Assembly: GCA_959347315.1 (NCBI GenBank)
Contig: OY365810.1
Location: 28,510,924-28,574,923 of the forward strand
Direction of reading: 5' to 3'
DNA: 64,000 nt
From: Bimastos eiseni
Taxonomy: Eukaryota; Annelida; Clitellata; Crassiclitellata; Lumbricidae
Shown: piece by piece, positions 37,801 through 50,677 of the stretch
Layout of the letters: every line of letters begins with the position of its first letter
How positions within the stretch are numbered: position 1 is the stretch's first letter
Notes under the pieces: generated by a model
What the model was told of the DNA's origin: nothing
Databases searched by the model: none
Seen by the model: the letters and a program-made list of their open reading frames with translations, nothing else
Program-made: the position numbers and the translations under genes

Positions 37801-39410
37801 CTCAATGCTACTGGCCGATGACTAGCCCATAAATAGCCCGCCGTTCGACTTCCCAGGCTACTCGTTCCTCGATCGGCCAAGGTCGGAGTAGCAGGATGGA
37901 ATTTTGTGAGGTGGTGGTCTGATCATCTACCACAATGCCAATCTTGGGGCTCGGAGGATCGAACTGCTGCACTCTCTGACGACGTTTGAAACCCTTGCGG
38001 TCTCTATATCCTCCATACGGGGCCCTAACACCCTCCTGGCTATCTACATACCGACCAGGTTCTTCTCCTTCGTCCCCTCTGTTCTTCAGTGAGTTCTCAG
38101 CTCTACTGGAACAATTCGTACTGTCCAATGTACAGTTGGTTCTCGCGGTAGATCTAAACTTGCATTTGAGGATTCTGCGCCTCCGTAATTGGCCGAGTTT
38201 GCAGCGATCATGCATTCATGGAATCGTTCGGCTTGACTCAGCATGTTGCTGAGTGTACGACTCTGCGCACAGCCTGGTAGGGTGGCTAGATGGCATAGTC
38301 ACCAGGGACGACTGCCGGGTGACAAGCGCCGATGTTCACCCACCAGTCCTATCCGACCATGGACTACTGATTGCCTATATACCGTTCATCTACGAGTCTT
38401 TTTTTTCTATTACAAGGCGGATGCGTCTTTGGAAAAAGTTGGATCGTGATGCCTTCCGTTCCGCACTTCAAGTTCAAGGTCAATTGCTCTTCAACGACGT
38501 TGAGTCTTCCTTATCGCTGACTACCACATAATTATTCAACTCGCATGTGCCGTTCCCTTGATGCCCTATCTGGTAAAATGGCCTCAAATCGATTGCTTCT
38601 AGACCCATTAAAACCCAGTTCATTTGACTCGGTGGTCGTAGGCAGTTGGCTGGTTTGAACTTTTGCCGGTTGGCTCAAGCCTAACTGCCCTCATGTTACT
38701 TTTCACTTACTGTTCGCGACCTTGGTGTGACTATTATGAGCTCAGTCTCTCGCAGCAAGTTAACTCAGTTACGCGAAGCTGTTACTATCAGCTTCGTCAA
38801 TTGCGTGTTGTTCTGCTTTCCCTCTCCCATGACGTTGCTGTGATTCTTGTTCATGCCTTTGTCACCAGTAGGGTTGATCACTGTTGTTCTGTTTTTGCAG
38901 GTCCTCCGGCTGGCCTAATAGGGCGCCTTGACCTGGACCTTCGCTCCGCTGCCAGGCTTATTGGTCATATTTCTAAGTATGCCGCAGTCGCAGCTTACAT
39001 GCGTGATGCCCTGCATTGGCTTCCTGTCTCGCAGCGTATTAACTACAGGATAGCAGCGCTTGTCTGGCGATGCCTCGTTGGCAACGCTCCGTCCTGTTTA
39101 AGTAGTCTCTATTGCCCGGCCTCTGATATATCCTACCGTATGGCTCTCCGTTCCTCGGATAAGGGAGCTACTTGTTCCTTGAGCTCGATCCTCGATTAAG
39201 CAGCACCGAGCCTTCTCGGTTGTGGGCCCCTCCATTTGGAATGGACTTCCACTAGCACTTCGCATACTCCCTAGGAACCGTCTGCCAGCCTTCCATCGAA
39301 TCCTCAAATCATTTTTGTTTGGCCGCAGCCTGGCTGAAAGCGCCTCTGAGTAGGTTTCTTGAAGGGGCGCTATATAAATTTTCGAAATGAATGAATGAAC
39401 TCACCACAAC
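37800..39410 (+). mobile_element. L2/CR1-like LINE with internal deletion
   Basis: The 5' part encodes an AP-endonuclease fragment in shifting frames (RGPNTLLAIY, VTRDDCRVTSADVHPPVLSD, SDHGLLI). This jumps near 38660 to the C-terminal part of the polyprotein (SCYYQLRQLR, LVHAFVTSRVDHC, LHWLPVSQRINYRIAALVWR). Most of the reverse transcriptase is missing. The 3' end GGCGCTATATAAATT and GAATGAATGAA is typical of L2/CR1-type LINEs. Confidence 0.85.
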
Positions 39411-39419
39411 CTATTCTGG

Positions 39420-40149
39420 TGTCTGAGTGGGCAAATAATTATTAGGCTATGAGCTTGAATAGGGCCTAATGCATATGCATGAGTACGCTCGAAGGCAAGT
39501 AGGCCTGCTTTCAATGAGTTAGGCCTAACTATTGAGGTAAAATATTTAATATAAAGATACAAAAATCAGTTAATATTTCTGCTTCTCTCTCATATCCCGA
39601 TCGATCACTTTGCCCAAACGCTTGTGAGGTCCATATAGAGTTATGTTTCATGTGTGCTTTTCTATATAAAATTTGTCAATTGTATTTGTAATAACACATG
39701 TGTGTATAGGCACTCTCTAAGCCAGTGACCGCTCCGTGGCAGATGGACAGCCGCCCCCGGACGCATCACAAGGGGGCGCAAAATTAGCGTTCAGTTTGTA
39801 AGTATAGGCCTACCACGCGACAACAAATTGGATTATTAAATTCAGTAATCAATCGGGCCTACAACATATTAAATTTGAAAATAGGCAGAACTTGGTTTTG
39901 AGTTTGTCCGATCAATTGGAGTGTCGGTTAAAAAAAGCAGAACTTTGCTTTCGCATGTTTCGTAGGCCCTATCTAGATTAGGGCTACTCGTATTGTGGCG
40001 TCGCACGAAGCGTTAACCACTGTATCTGTTCCTTTGTTTTCATTAACCTCTAGAAATAAAAACATGATAACCTAAGCTGCTCTTCGTGTTTGCAAGAATT
40101 GGACTCACGATCTGTGGATTCTTTAAGCTATAAAAATCTCGTGTCTGGA
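39420..40149. other. No gene seen
   Basis: Intergenic sequence without recognisable features beyond TAGGCCTA motifs. Confidence 0.5.
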
Positions 40150-40479
40150 CAGGGTCGTACCGAGGGCGGGGTCAGCGTGGCCGTGGCACAGGGCGCAAAT
40201 ATGCAAGGGGCGCAAATTTCAGGATGAAACAACTTTTATTATACCACAAATTCATTCTTTCTTGAAATATTACAGTATTTTCATTCACGAATAAAAACAA
40301 AAATCACAGTTACAGTTAAAAGGTGCAACTAAGAAAGTGTTTTTGGTGGGAGTTATACCAATTAAATCATTTCTTGCGTAGGGCCTATTATTAAATTTAT
40401 ATTATATTCGAAATACAAAATGTGGGGGCGCTAGATTGATATTAGGCACAGGGCGCAATTGTAGCTCGGTACGGCCCTG
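40150..40479. mobile_element. hAT-type non-autonomous element, 330 bp
   Basis: Terminal inverted repeats CAGGGTCGTACCGAG and CTCGGTACGGCCCTG (one mismatch) are flanked by the perfect 8-bp duplication TGTCTGGA (40142-40149 and 40480-40487). No coding capacity. Confidence 0.92.
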
Positions 40480-40964
40480 TGTCTGGAGGTTATAGCCTAC
40501 CGATTTGATGGAAATCAATTGCTCAGATCTGGGAAATTATTATGAAGGAGGTATTAAACATTGATGGAAGAGATCTGTGTCGAGAAATTAATGCCTACAA
40601 GATGATACTAAAATTAATAACAGAGACAAAAACTACGTAGTTAGTTCGAAAGTCCTACGTAACCTGATGAGCTTGATTTTGTTTATATCGTATGGTGAAT
40701 ATGTTAGCCTAAACTGTAAATTGCTTTACAACTGCTATATACAACCGTTGCCGAATTTTCCGTTTTATCGCTGCTTGCGACAGATCCTTTTAAACAAACG
40801 TTAATTGATTCTGGTCTATTCACGAAAGACGATGAGCCAGAAATCGCTTGAATAATTTGGCGGTTCTGAGTGTTGAAACGAAGTTTCGATAAAAATCGAT
40901 TTAAAAAACTCATTGATGAGTTAGACAGTTTGCCTATAATTGCAGGGATCTGTGTCTAGGCTTA

Positions 40965-41275
40965 TAGTCCTAAGGTTCGATATTCCTAAGGTTCGATAGT
41001 CAGAAGATTGCATGGTGTCCGGTCAATAGGTGACAAGATTGCGGTTTTAACGGTTTTGATTAAAAGAATTATGTTTGGCTAGAAGCTGGATGCTGGATTG
41101 CACCATTCTTTTCATTCATCCAGCTTCCATTTAAGCATAATTCTTTCCGTATCATTCCAGCTCTCAGTTTTACACATTCTTTTAATCAATTAATCCAGCT
41201 TCTAGTAAAATCAATACCAGGTATAGTATAGACTCTTCGTACTATCGAACCTTCGGAGTATCGTGCGGACACCAT
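40965..41275. mobile_element. Inverted-repeat element, copy 2 of the 6400 family
   Basis: Starts CTAAGGTTCGATAGTC-like and GGTGTCCGG; ends ACTATCGAACCTTCGG and GCGGACACC. The interior holds an inverted pair around AGAATTATG..GGCTAGAAGCTGGAT and ATCCAGCTTCCATTTAAGC. Confidence 0.7.
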
Positions 41276-41351
41276 TGCCAGCAGCATGAAGATATCAAGT
41301 TTCTTAGCCTTATTAATCGTAGACGTCTTCTCAAACTGTGTGACACATGCA

Positions 41352-41540
41352 GTGGCCGATCGGCTAGAGCCGTCAACCCGTAACGCTCAGTGTGTGCAGA
41401 GCGAACGGGTTAGACCATCGTCCGGGGAGTCACTGTGTAGGGACCTTGAGCAAGTCCTTCGTGCACAATTGCTCTGTAGTGCAATTGCAATCGCGCTGTC
41501 GAGGCGTATGTGTGTGCACTTCTGAGTATAAAAATGTTGG
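41352..41540 (+). mobile_element. tRNA-derived SINE, copy C
   Basis: A box GTGGCCGATCGGCTAGAGCC at the start, a degenerate B box near 41405, and the shared body with GTAGGGACCTTGAGCAAGTC. The end sequence ATAAAAATGTTGG resembles that of copy A. Confidence 0.88.
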
Positions 41541-42000
41541 AAGAAGGGTGGTATCAAATTTCGGTAATAAATAAAAAATAAATCCTAGCCATGTTAACTA
41601 GTTGCCATTAGCTGCGTCGATCTCGGCTGAGGAGAACATTGCATCGCATCAAGCTATAGAATAATTACTATAATAAAAATTTTAAAAAAAACTGTCATGT
41701 TCTGTAGAAAAGTTTGCAATTGTATAAAAATATCTAGAGACGAATTCAATTCATAGCACAAGAAACCCTATCTAATTAATTATGAGTTGCGTTGTTTCCT
41801 GAATAAAATACTATAGGTGTTATCAACTTATCAGATTGATCAAAATGACTGGGAATGTCTTATGACTTAGACAATTGTTTGCGACTTTGCGTCAAGTTTC
41901 TTGGCGTCTGATAATAATAAAGCGTGATGATGATCGAATGTCGCGTAAGGGCGGCGGAGAGTCAACGTCTCAACATCTAAGAGAGACAATCAGAAGTTTT

Positions 42001-42216
42001 CTAGTCGGTGGCCTCGCTCTGGTCATGCACTTCCGCCGGTGGCATTGCAAGTGTAGGCTTAGGCTCCGCAGAAGAAGACGTTTCACGCCAAAGCGAAGAA
42101 GACGGAGACATAAGAAACGGCGGCTTAAGCTGAAGCTTATCTGCTGCTTGAGCAAACTGGACGGAAGAGAGTTTCCTGTCCTTGTAGTATACCTCAGCAG
42201 ATTTGTCACTAGCCAT
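42001..42216 (-). CDS. vWA gene exon 14 (C-terminus and stop)
   Basis: Acceptor aaggcag, phase 0. It encodes MASDKSAEVYYKDRKLSSVQ, then a Ser/Pro/Glu-rich end and TAG. No AATAAA was seen close downstream on this strand. Confidence 0.82.
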   Translation of the reverse strand: MASDKSAEVYYKDRKLSSVQFAQAADKLQLKPPFLMSPSSSLWRETSSSAEPKPTLAMPPAEVHDQSEATD

Positions 42217-45200
42217 CTGCCTTCTCTGTTTACGTACCTATATGCAAAGAAAACGAACGATTTATCAGACATCGGGAATGAATGGAGGTCAACTCACGCA
42301 TAAGAATGAAACTATTGATCAGTTAGCACTTGAGGGTGAGAACGGGCGCCATATTAATTGACCCTGCAGCTTATAATGATGTTAGATGTCATTAAGGAAT
42401 GCAACTTTATCTTTCAACAAAGCTACTTAAAACCAGGAGAGCTACCACGGAGGGACCTAGCACGCACGTGGAGCCTAACCAGCGTTGGCTCCGCATTCAC
42501 AACCAAAGGTGCTTATAAGAAGAGTATGAACTTGACGTTTGTTATGTAAATGCGAGTATACGTTGAATACTGAAGGTGAAAAATGTATGAGTAGGAAGTT
42601 TATCGACCTCGTAAGATCCCTTTTTCTGTAACATCTTCTCAGCGTCCATCACTGTTGAATTGTTCGACCTCGCTTCGGTCTACAACAACCAACGTTTCAG
42701 CGAATGACATAATTATACGCTCTATTTAATTAAACGCATATAGGATATACAGTATTAAATTTGCATTCCCGGTCAGTATCAGTGGCGTAGCGCCATGGAG
42801 CTAAGTGGAGCATCAGTGCGTCAAGGACTGAGGAGAGCCTCCTCGGCCAATATAAAAAAAAATTATTGTGTAAAATACCCAAATGTGAACACTTTGACGA
42901 AAATTTGAAATTATGGAAAATTATTGAGTGCAACAAGCTTGTGATAAGTGCAAGAGATTAATCAAATTAAGTCTATGTAACATATAGGCCTATGCATGCA
43001 TTAGGCCTATATATGCAAATCATATATGACAAGATATTTTAAAATAAGAAGTAAAATGTTGTAAAATGTGCTCACATTTGGGCACCTGAATTAAATGTGA
43101 GCACACCTTAGTTTCGAATGTGAGCATACGTGCTCACGCATATTGCAGGCTGGTTCTACAAACAGTATATATGGCCTAGTCTAATACTGATGCCAATAAT
43201 AGGCCACAGAATCTCCGATAAACCAATTGTCGCTTCAAATGTAAAAATTTGATTGAGCAAAATGCTCACAATGGGGCCGCAATGTGAGCAGTGTGAGTGT
43301 AGTATGTATTGTCAAGGCAGCCAAATCAAACGACATCCTAAACTGTTAATTCCGAGTTTTTCTTTCACGCATGTTCATAAAAATCGAACGCTTCTTACTT
43401 CGGGTCTGACTCAAAGGTAGACCAGGTATAGACTCATTGTCAAATAATTACGTTTGTGCGTTTATTAACCTAATTGGGCCTACTTATTTCGCGCCATAAT
43501 TGAGACAACGACAATTTTAAAGACCGGTGTCTGAAAACCTCTGACATTTCTGACCTATTCAAAGCTCTAGAGCATTTATGGTTGAGTGACTGGCCATGCT
43601 GGTGCATGAATCGGAGAAAATAGTCATTTCGACTTACCCTTTGGGCGTTAATGACACTCCCTTTCACCCGTTTTGACGCCAATTCGTACATGTCCCATCC
43701 TTTTTTATAATGCTCAGAACTCCTGAAGTACCAATACAATATCGCATTAATTCATTACAATTAGCCTATTAACGTTTAGTCAAAAATAAACCACCTTTAA
43801 TTAGTGCAGCTATCAAGTTCACACTAACTAAGCATAGGCCTATATATGAGCCAGAGGTGTAACAAGGTTTTGAAAAGTGGGGAGCAAAATTTCAAAAATA
43901 TTGCGCGATGCGCAAAATAATGTTTTGCCCCCACTTTTTGAATTTTGATTCCCCAGAAATTTGAAAAAATGGGGGCCCACATTATCTTAACAAAAGTCAT
44001 CCTAAAAAGTCATTGGAGAAACATTAAAAAGAACTGATTTGGGGGCACATGGGGGGGGGGCACTAAGCACTAAAACTGGGGAGCTTTGTCCCCTAGTTTT
44101 GAAACTGGGGGCCCCCTTGCCCCGCCACTTGTTACACCTCTGATATGAACAATGGTAGGTCAAACTTTATATCACTTTTGAATGCATTACGTCACTATGC
44201 TGGTTTAGGCCTAAGCTCCATTGTTTGCTACACATGATAGACAATGCATCTAATATTACGTGGGACGTACATTGCATTTCTTTGGAACAAGTTGGTGTAG
44301 GAGCAGTCCGTCAGTCGCGATTCCATGTACTGGCCTTGGATCGCCTTGTCGGCGGCATATTGTATGGCATGGGTTCCAAGGATGGGAATGTTCATTCCTG
44401 AAAAATATATAGATCTTCTAGTTATCTTCTGTCAGTGGCTTCCATTTTCCTATTTGGGTCTCATTGCACCTATAGAATGTCCATCAAAAGAGGGTACTGT
44501 TTTCAAATTGAACATGTATATTGTATAGTGTAATATCCTGTTACCCATTTATCACCGGACATAGATGTTCCAAAAATTATAAGTTTTTAAACAGAAGATC
44601 CTAAACCTGTAAGATAAGTTTAGTCCCGGTTGAGACTTGAACATACATGTAAACCTACAGTTTATTTTTAGCATAAAATCTACCTTCTAGCATAAAATCT
44701 GTTTAACTTTAACTTAGCTCTATTAAAATCGAATTACTCCAATTAATTTAGATGCCGTTCAAGGTTGCCTGATAAACAGAAATACATGTAGGCCTATGTA
44801 GACTGCTGTGACACTGATGTAGGTTTAATATAATATTCAAAATGTAGATTAGAAAGGGAACTTCAGTTTAAACAATGCATTTATGATCATAGAAACTGAA
44901 CTTACTGCTTTCGGCCACTTTTCGGTCCTTCGTGACTGGTTTCGTTTCCGTTAAAACGCGAACTGCCTTTGCCCCTTTAGTATCCGTATAACGAATTTGA
45001 ACTTGAAAAGGCAGCAGAGCTGATCTCTCAGGAATCAATGGCTCATCTCTGGCTACACTGCTCGGTTTTTGAGTTACTGGTACATCTGCTGGTTCCTGAA
45101 CTATTGGCAGTGGCAGATTGGCTGGTTCCTGATCCGCTAGTGCCTCAGTTGATTTTTGAACCGCTGGTATCTTAGCTGGATCCTCAACCACTGGCAGATT

Positions 45201-48200
45201 ATCAGGCACTGCTTGATTATCGGGTTCTTGAACCATTGGTAGATTGACTGATTCCTGAGCCATTGCTTGACTGTCTGGTTCTTGAGCCATCTTCAGATTT
45301 GCTGATTCTTGAACTACTGATACACAGGCTGGTTCCTGAACCACTGGTAGCGCGACTGTTTCCTGAGCATCTGATACTTTGACTAGTTCAGAAATCACTG
45401 GCGGTGCAGTTGATTCCTGTGTCGCTGGTAGATTTACTGGCTCCTGTACCACTGGTAGAGTACTTGGTTCTGCTGGTGCTTCGCAATGCTTCTGACGATT
45501 GTCGTCTGCTGCAGCAGTCGTCGTGTGAGCAACAATAGCAACCGAATCGTCATCAGGTTCATCCCGCTTATCATCACCTCCGTCGTCTTTCTTGGCACCT
45601 GTTTATATCCAAAGCACAGTTCATCGGTAAACAGCATTGCACGGCGCTGTTCAGCACATAGACAGACGCATACACACACACAGACAGACAGACAGACACA
45701 CACACATATATATATATATACACTCGCACCGAAGCGCAACAGACATAACTACTAATAAGAAAAGGTGTTTGTAAATTCCGCCTGTGAGCCGATGCGAATA
45801 AAATGTGAATGATAGGAAACGGATTGTTATGCTTGATGCAAATGTCCATGTCTAAATGTGCCACTTAGTAACTATAGTAAAGGCTGGGCCTATATAGTTA
45901 AATTCAGTCAGGCTGCTGACATTCTGCAATGCACCGGATCTAGTTAGTTGAGCGCAGTGGCGGCTCTGTACTTTGCCAACAAAGAGAGCCACAGAGTTGC
46001 TAGGAATCTGACAGAGAGGTCAGTTGGATGTCAGACTAGTTTCGTAAAAACTGAAAATTTTTTGGAGGGGTCACTTGCTCCGCCTGAGCCGCCATGTAGA
46101 GTCGCCTCTCAGTCTGTTTGAACGCGACAGTAATAACTATGTATCCTACCATAAATTATAGCACAGTTACCACTGCAAGATCAACAGGGTAGCTCTATTG
46201 CACCGTTGGTGGGCGAACTTCTGCAGAGAGAGGACGAAGAGGTGATGCGTTCATGCAATGCATGCAAGAAATGCATGGATGCATGCAACATGGAATGGTT
46301 ATGTATAACTATTATATAAGTATTTAACTTCAGTCAGGTGCTATATATATATATATATATAGAAATATACTGGTCTTCGTGCTGCTATATACACATATAT
46401 GACACGCGACTTGTTAGCAACTAAAGGACTGAAAATAGATGGCTTGCTAGTTACAAACGATGCAGAATAGAGTGGTTGATAAAGGACATGCATTTATTTT
46501 GCAGTTAAGGATAAATATAGGCCTACGACGGCATTGTTAATATTATCTAGTCATTTGATTGAACCCGTAATTAATCAGCACTATATATATATATATATAT
46601 AAGCCTACCTTTACAACCATCGTCCCTCTTTGGTTTTTTCTTAGGACGAACGCCATATTCGAAAGAAATCTCGGTTCCTTGAATGACGTTTCCGATATCC
46701 CTCAATGCGTGGCTCGGTCTGTCTGGTTCTCCGCGTACGTATCTAACAGCAAGCAATAAGTTTACACTCGAAATCGCTTCAACTAAGTTCGTTCATGTGT
46801 GAAAAAGAAGAGAAAAGTAAAGAAAATTATGTCATGAAATTTAAATCTGTCAATGAGGTCAGCATTTTTGTTACGCGCTTTCCTCGCTTCGTATTCGTCA
46901 TATGCATGGCAGCACGCATTTCTTATTTAAATTTTCTCAACCGTCTGAATTTGCTCTGTGAAGCACAGCAATTTTGTGGCAGTACTTCATGATCGATTTA
47001 CAGCACCCGTATAAAATTAGGCCTAAATGCTACTAATTCATCTTGAGTGGAGAACAGGCCCAGCCAGATGCATGGTTCGCTTAATTAAGCCATCGAGCCA
47101 GAAATTTAAATGATGGATTAAAGATGGAATTCCAGAAGCAGTCAGCTCGTGTATCTCAAACTGGCGACCGTTTAACTGCAAGCAGTGGCGCCCAGATAGG
47201 GGGGGGGGGTGCGGAGGCAAATGCCTCTAACTTCAGGTAGGAGATAACTTTTTATTCTAGGAGGAATATCTTTCCTTCCTGACACTTGAGACCAGAGAAG
47301 TCTGCTTCCATCGCTCAGAGGGATTTACCATCCTGCTTGGAAGTGCAAATCAGCTTCCACATATTAACGTGGCTTTAGGTTTCGTGCTATAAGTATAATA
47401 ACGCTAAAAGTTCCTATTCAAATTCTGACACGAATGCGTGAACGATAAGACTACACACTCACAGATCCCTGTGAACGAAGAATCTGGCTGTGACGTGAGT
47501 TGCTATGATTCTATCAGTCAAAATGTTTCCAAACTCTTCTGTAGCTGTCAGCGGATCCACAATGTTCACCTGCACCGACGTTTGGAAACACAACAGTAGG
47601 CCCATACGTGTGAACGTATTATTTGACATTGCATAGTTTAGGCCGAATAATTTTTTATTATTTACACATGAATCTAATTAAAGATATAGTTACCAGTGAC
47701 TGAACTGTGTATTGGCCAAGCACGTGACACGGCTGTTTTGTCTGTTTTGTTCACAAGAAAATTAAAAAAAGTTGCCGGGTTTTTAATTGTAGATTAGGCG
47801 TACATTGAAAAGACGGTCTGCAGTTTGAAAGGAGGAAGAACTTTGAAAGTTAGTTTGCACTGGCAAGGATAAAGGGGCTGACAATACGTTAGTGGAAAGT
47901 AAAAATTAAATGGAGGCTCACCAAAGCGCAAACATGTAAAATTCCATGACGCGAAGGATGCGCTCGCGCGCAACCCTCTGAGATAAACTTACGTCATTAC
48001 TACGACAACTATATCGAGGTAAAGGCACCAGGTCACCATGCAACACCGTAGGTGGCTTGATCTTTTGGCAATTTCTGCATTGATCGTACATTCAAAACGG
48101 AAAACATTACTATTACTCAATTCTATCGTAATGCCTCCTTATTTGCTTCGTTTCATGCTATTCCATTTCCAAGCACCATCCACCATAGCCATTGATCTAC

Positions 48201-50604
48201 TCCTCTTCTGACTGACCTGAAACCAAACCCCAACATATCTGCCTTAGTACCTCGTAACTATAAGCGCCTGAGAGTAAGCTTATTCCCAGCGGTGACTTTA
48301 AAGGGTAGCCAGAATGGACCAATGCCCCACCAACTGAGTCGGTCGCCCTCGATGGTTCTCCAAATTTTAGTCAACTTTCAGTTTTGATGAAACCAGGTTC
48401 AATCTGATCCCTCATCTAGGTTCCCCGGCCCCTCCTTGGCTCCCTCTTTTGGAAAAGTCTGCAACTGCCAGCCTGGTTCTGTGACTGAGCCATGGAGCGT
48501 TGGGCGCTGAAAAAATCTGGAAACAGGAATCAACCAACCAACCTGGCCACCAGTGAGTTCTGCAACGCGTCCCAACTCCACCAGCCTACAGTCAGTTCCA
48601 TAAATCGTCAGAACGGATACAGAAACACTATTGCGAACAGAAAAACAAAGAACATAATATAGGCCTACATGTAGGCCTACTGTTAATCTGCGTTTCTTTC
48701 TCGAAAGGAACGTCCATTCCGTTGATTTAGAATCGATTCTTCTAATGCGAAAAGGAGCCATTTATAAGCAACATGTAAGACGTATAAGTCGACATCTGAA
48801 TCGCTTAATTTAGAATATCTAACAGAAAGAGACGGCATTAGGATGGAAATTTAGGAAAGGTAATATTTTTAGTTTTGAATGATGGATCAGTGCAGATGCC
48901 ATAGCGATAACGATGGGATGGCGAGTATAAATTCATTTGGGACACTTGCAGCACTGTAGAGCATGTGGTAATTGACTTCACGACAGTAATTGTGATTGCT
49001 GATCATACAGAACACAGCTGCTTCCACTACTGCTGATGTTGTCGTTGCTGTTGCTACTACTACTTATGTTGCAACGATACGACTACAATTATTTAGCCTA
49101 CTTCCACTACTTCCCAATAATACTGCTATACTACAGCTAGGCTACTAGTATATATAGGGCCTACTACTAAATGCACATTACGTAGATTACTAATGCAACT
49201 GAGTAGCCCATTAGTAGGCCTAAGTGATAGCGATAGTGAAAACGATGGTGGGCGATAGGGGCCTATAAGTGTGAAAAATATTCCTAGGACGAAGAAATAA
49301 ATATTATGCGTAAGTTGGGTATTGTAATGCATAGGTTTGTGTAAAGACAGTGTTGCGTAATTAAATACGTTGAGTGTACGTTTTGCTGAGTCAGAGGATT
49401 GCCTGGGCTGACTAAGCCAGTCTACCACTAATGTTTCTGACTCATTTGCACAATATATATAATTATGTCCTGCGGTGATGACCGTGAGCACTAACACTTG
49501 ACCAACGTTGCGATCAATAATACGCATAATTTTTCTGCTGACGTGGCATGTTTAAGACTAAAACGGTACGAGGGCACAGCAATTGACTGCTTAGTACAGT
49601 GTTTCCCAAACTGTGTTCCGCGGAACCCCAGGGTTCAGTGAGGTTCAGACAAGGGTTACGCGGCAAACTGTCAGTGTGAACAAATGGAGACTTAATTGTT
49701 GCTTAACATCTGTGTATAACTATATGAAAGAGAATTAGTTTGTCATTGTCATCGATATTTGTCTTGTAGTAATCTAATCTAGGCCCATAAGCCTATAATT
49801 GTCTGCTTTCTCAATTGTTTGTACCTACAATAGAATATGTTTAGCCTTGGAGTTGGACCCGAGTTCCACCGTAACAAGTTAAGATCTGAGGGATTCCACG
49901 GCCAAAAACCGCTGGCTTAGTTTAGTAGTCTATGTATGTGGGTCTAAGACAGGTGAGCCGACCGACAGCACAGTGATCACACCTGTCTTGGATCCCGATG
50001 CATCGACCATCAGCCTATGTATTCTTTATATAATTATAATATACATTGTACCTAGGACGGTCATATGATTGAACATTATAACTGTTGCCATTTGAGTTTT
50101 TGATATATTTAACAATCAAAGTATTGCGTCCTTTTGTCGATTCGAAACTTCTGAAGATAGCTTATAATGATATCGATGTTGTTGTTGTTGTTGTTGATGA
50201 TGATGATGATGATGATGATAATGATGATGATGATGATAATGACTACAACGATGATGATGATGATGTAAAAGATGGCGTGGATGATGACAGTGATCCTAAT
50301 CACAATCACGGAAAGACTGTTTAAAGACCTACCCACTCTCCTTAGCAATTTCGGCGACTTCAGTGTAGAACGGGTAAGCAGCGTCCGTGTTGCCTAGGTT
50401 TCCAAGGCCAAGGTTAGCCTGACCATCCGTGCATACGATGACCTTTGACCTAGCCATCTGTCGGGCAATACCAAGTGATACAAGGAGTCCAGGACCAAGA
50501 GCCGTACTGCCATTGGACTGTTCCCTGAATAAACGTTGTGCGTCAATAATACCCTTCTGTAAATAACACCTCTTCAAGATATCTACTATAAGAGACAGTT
50601 ATAC

Positions 50605-50677
<73 letters not shown>

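Noticed and set aside
37808..38215. 135-codon minus-strand open frame
   Set aside because: It is antisense to the LINE endonuclease fragment, which reads recognisably on the plus strand.
42779..42870. Complete hAT-type element starting CAGTGGCGTAGC
   Set aside because: The end is related to the 56559 element, but no inverted partner or target duplication was found, so it is not called as an element.
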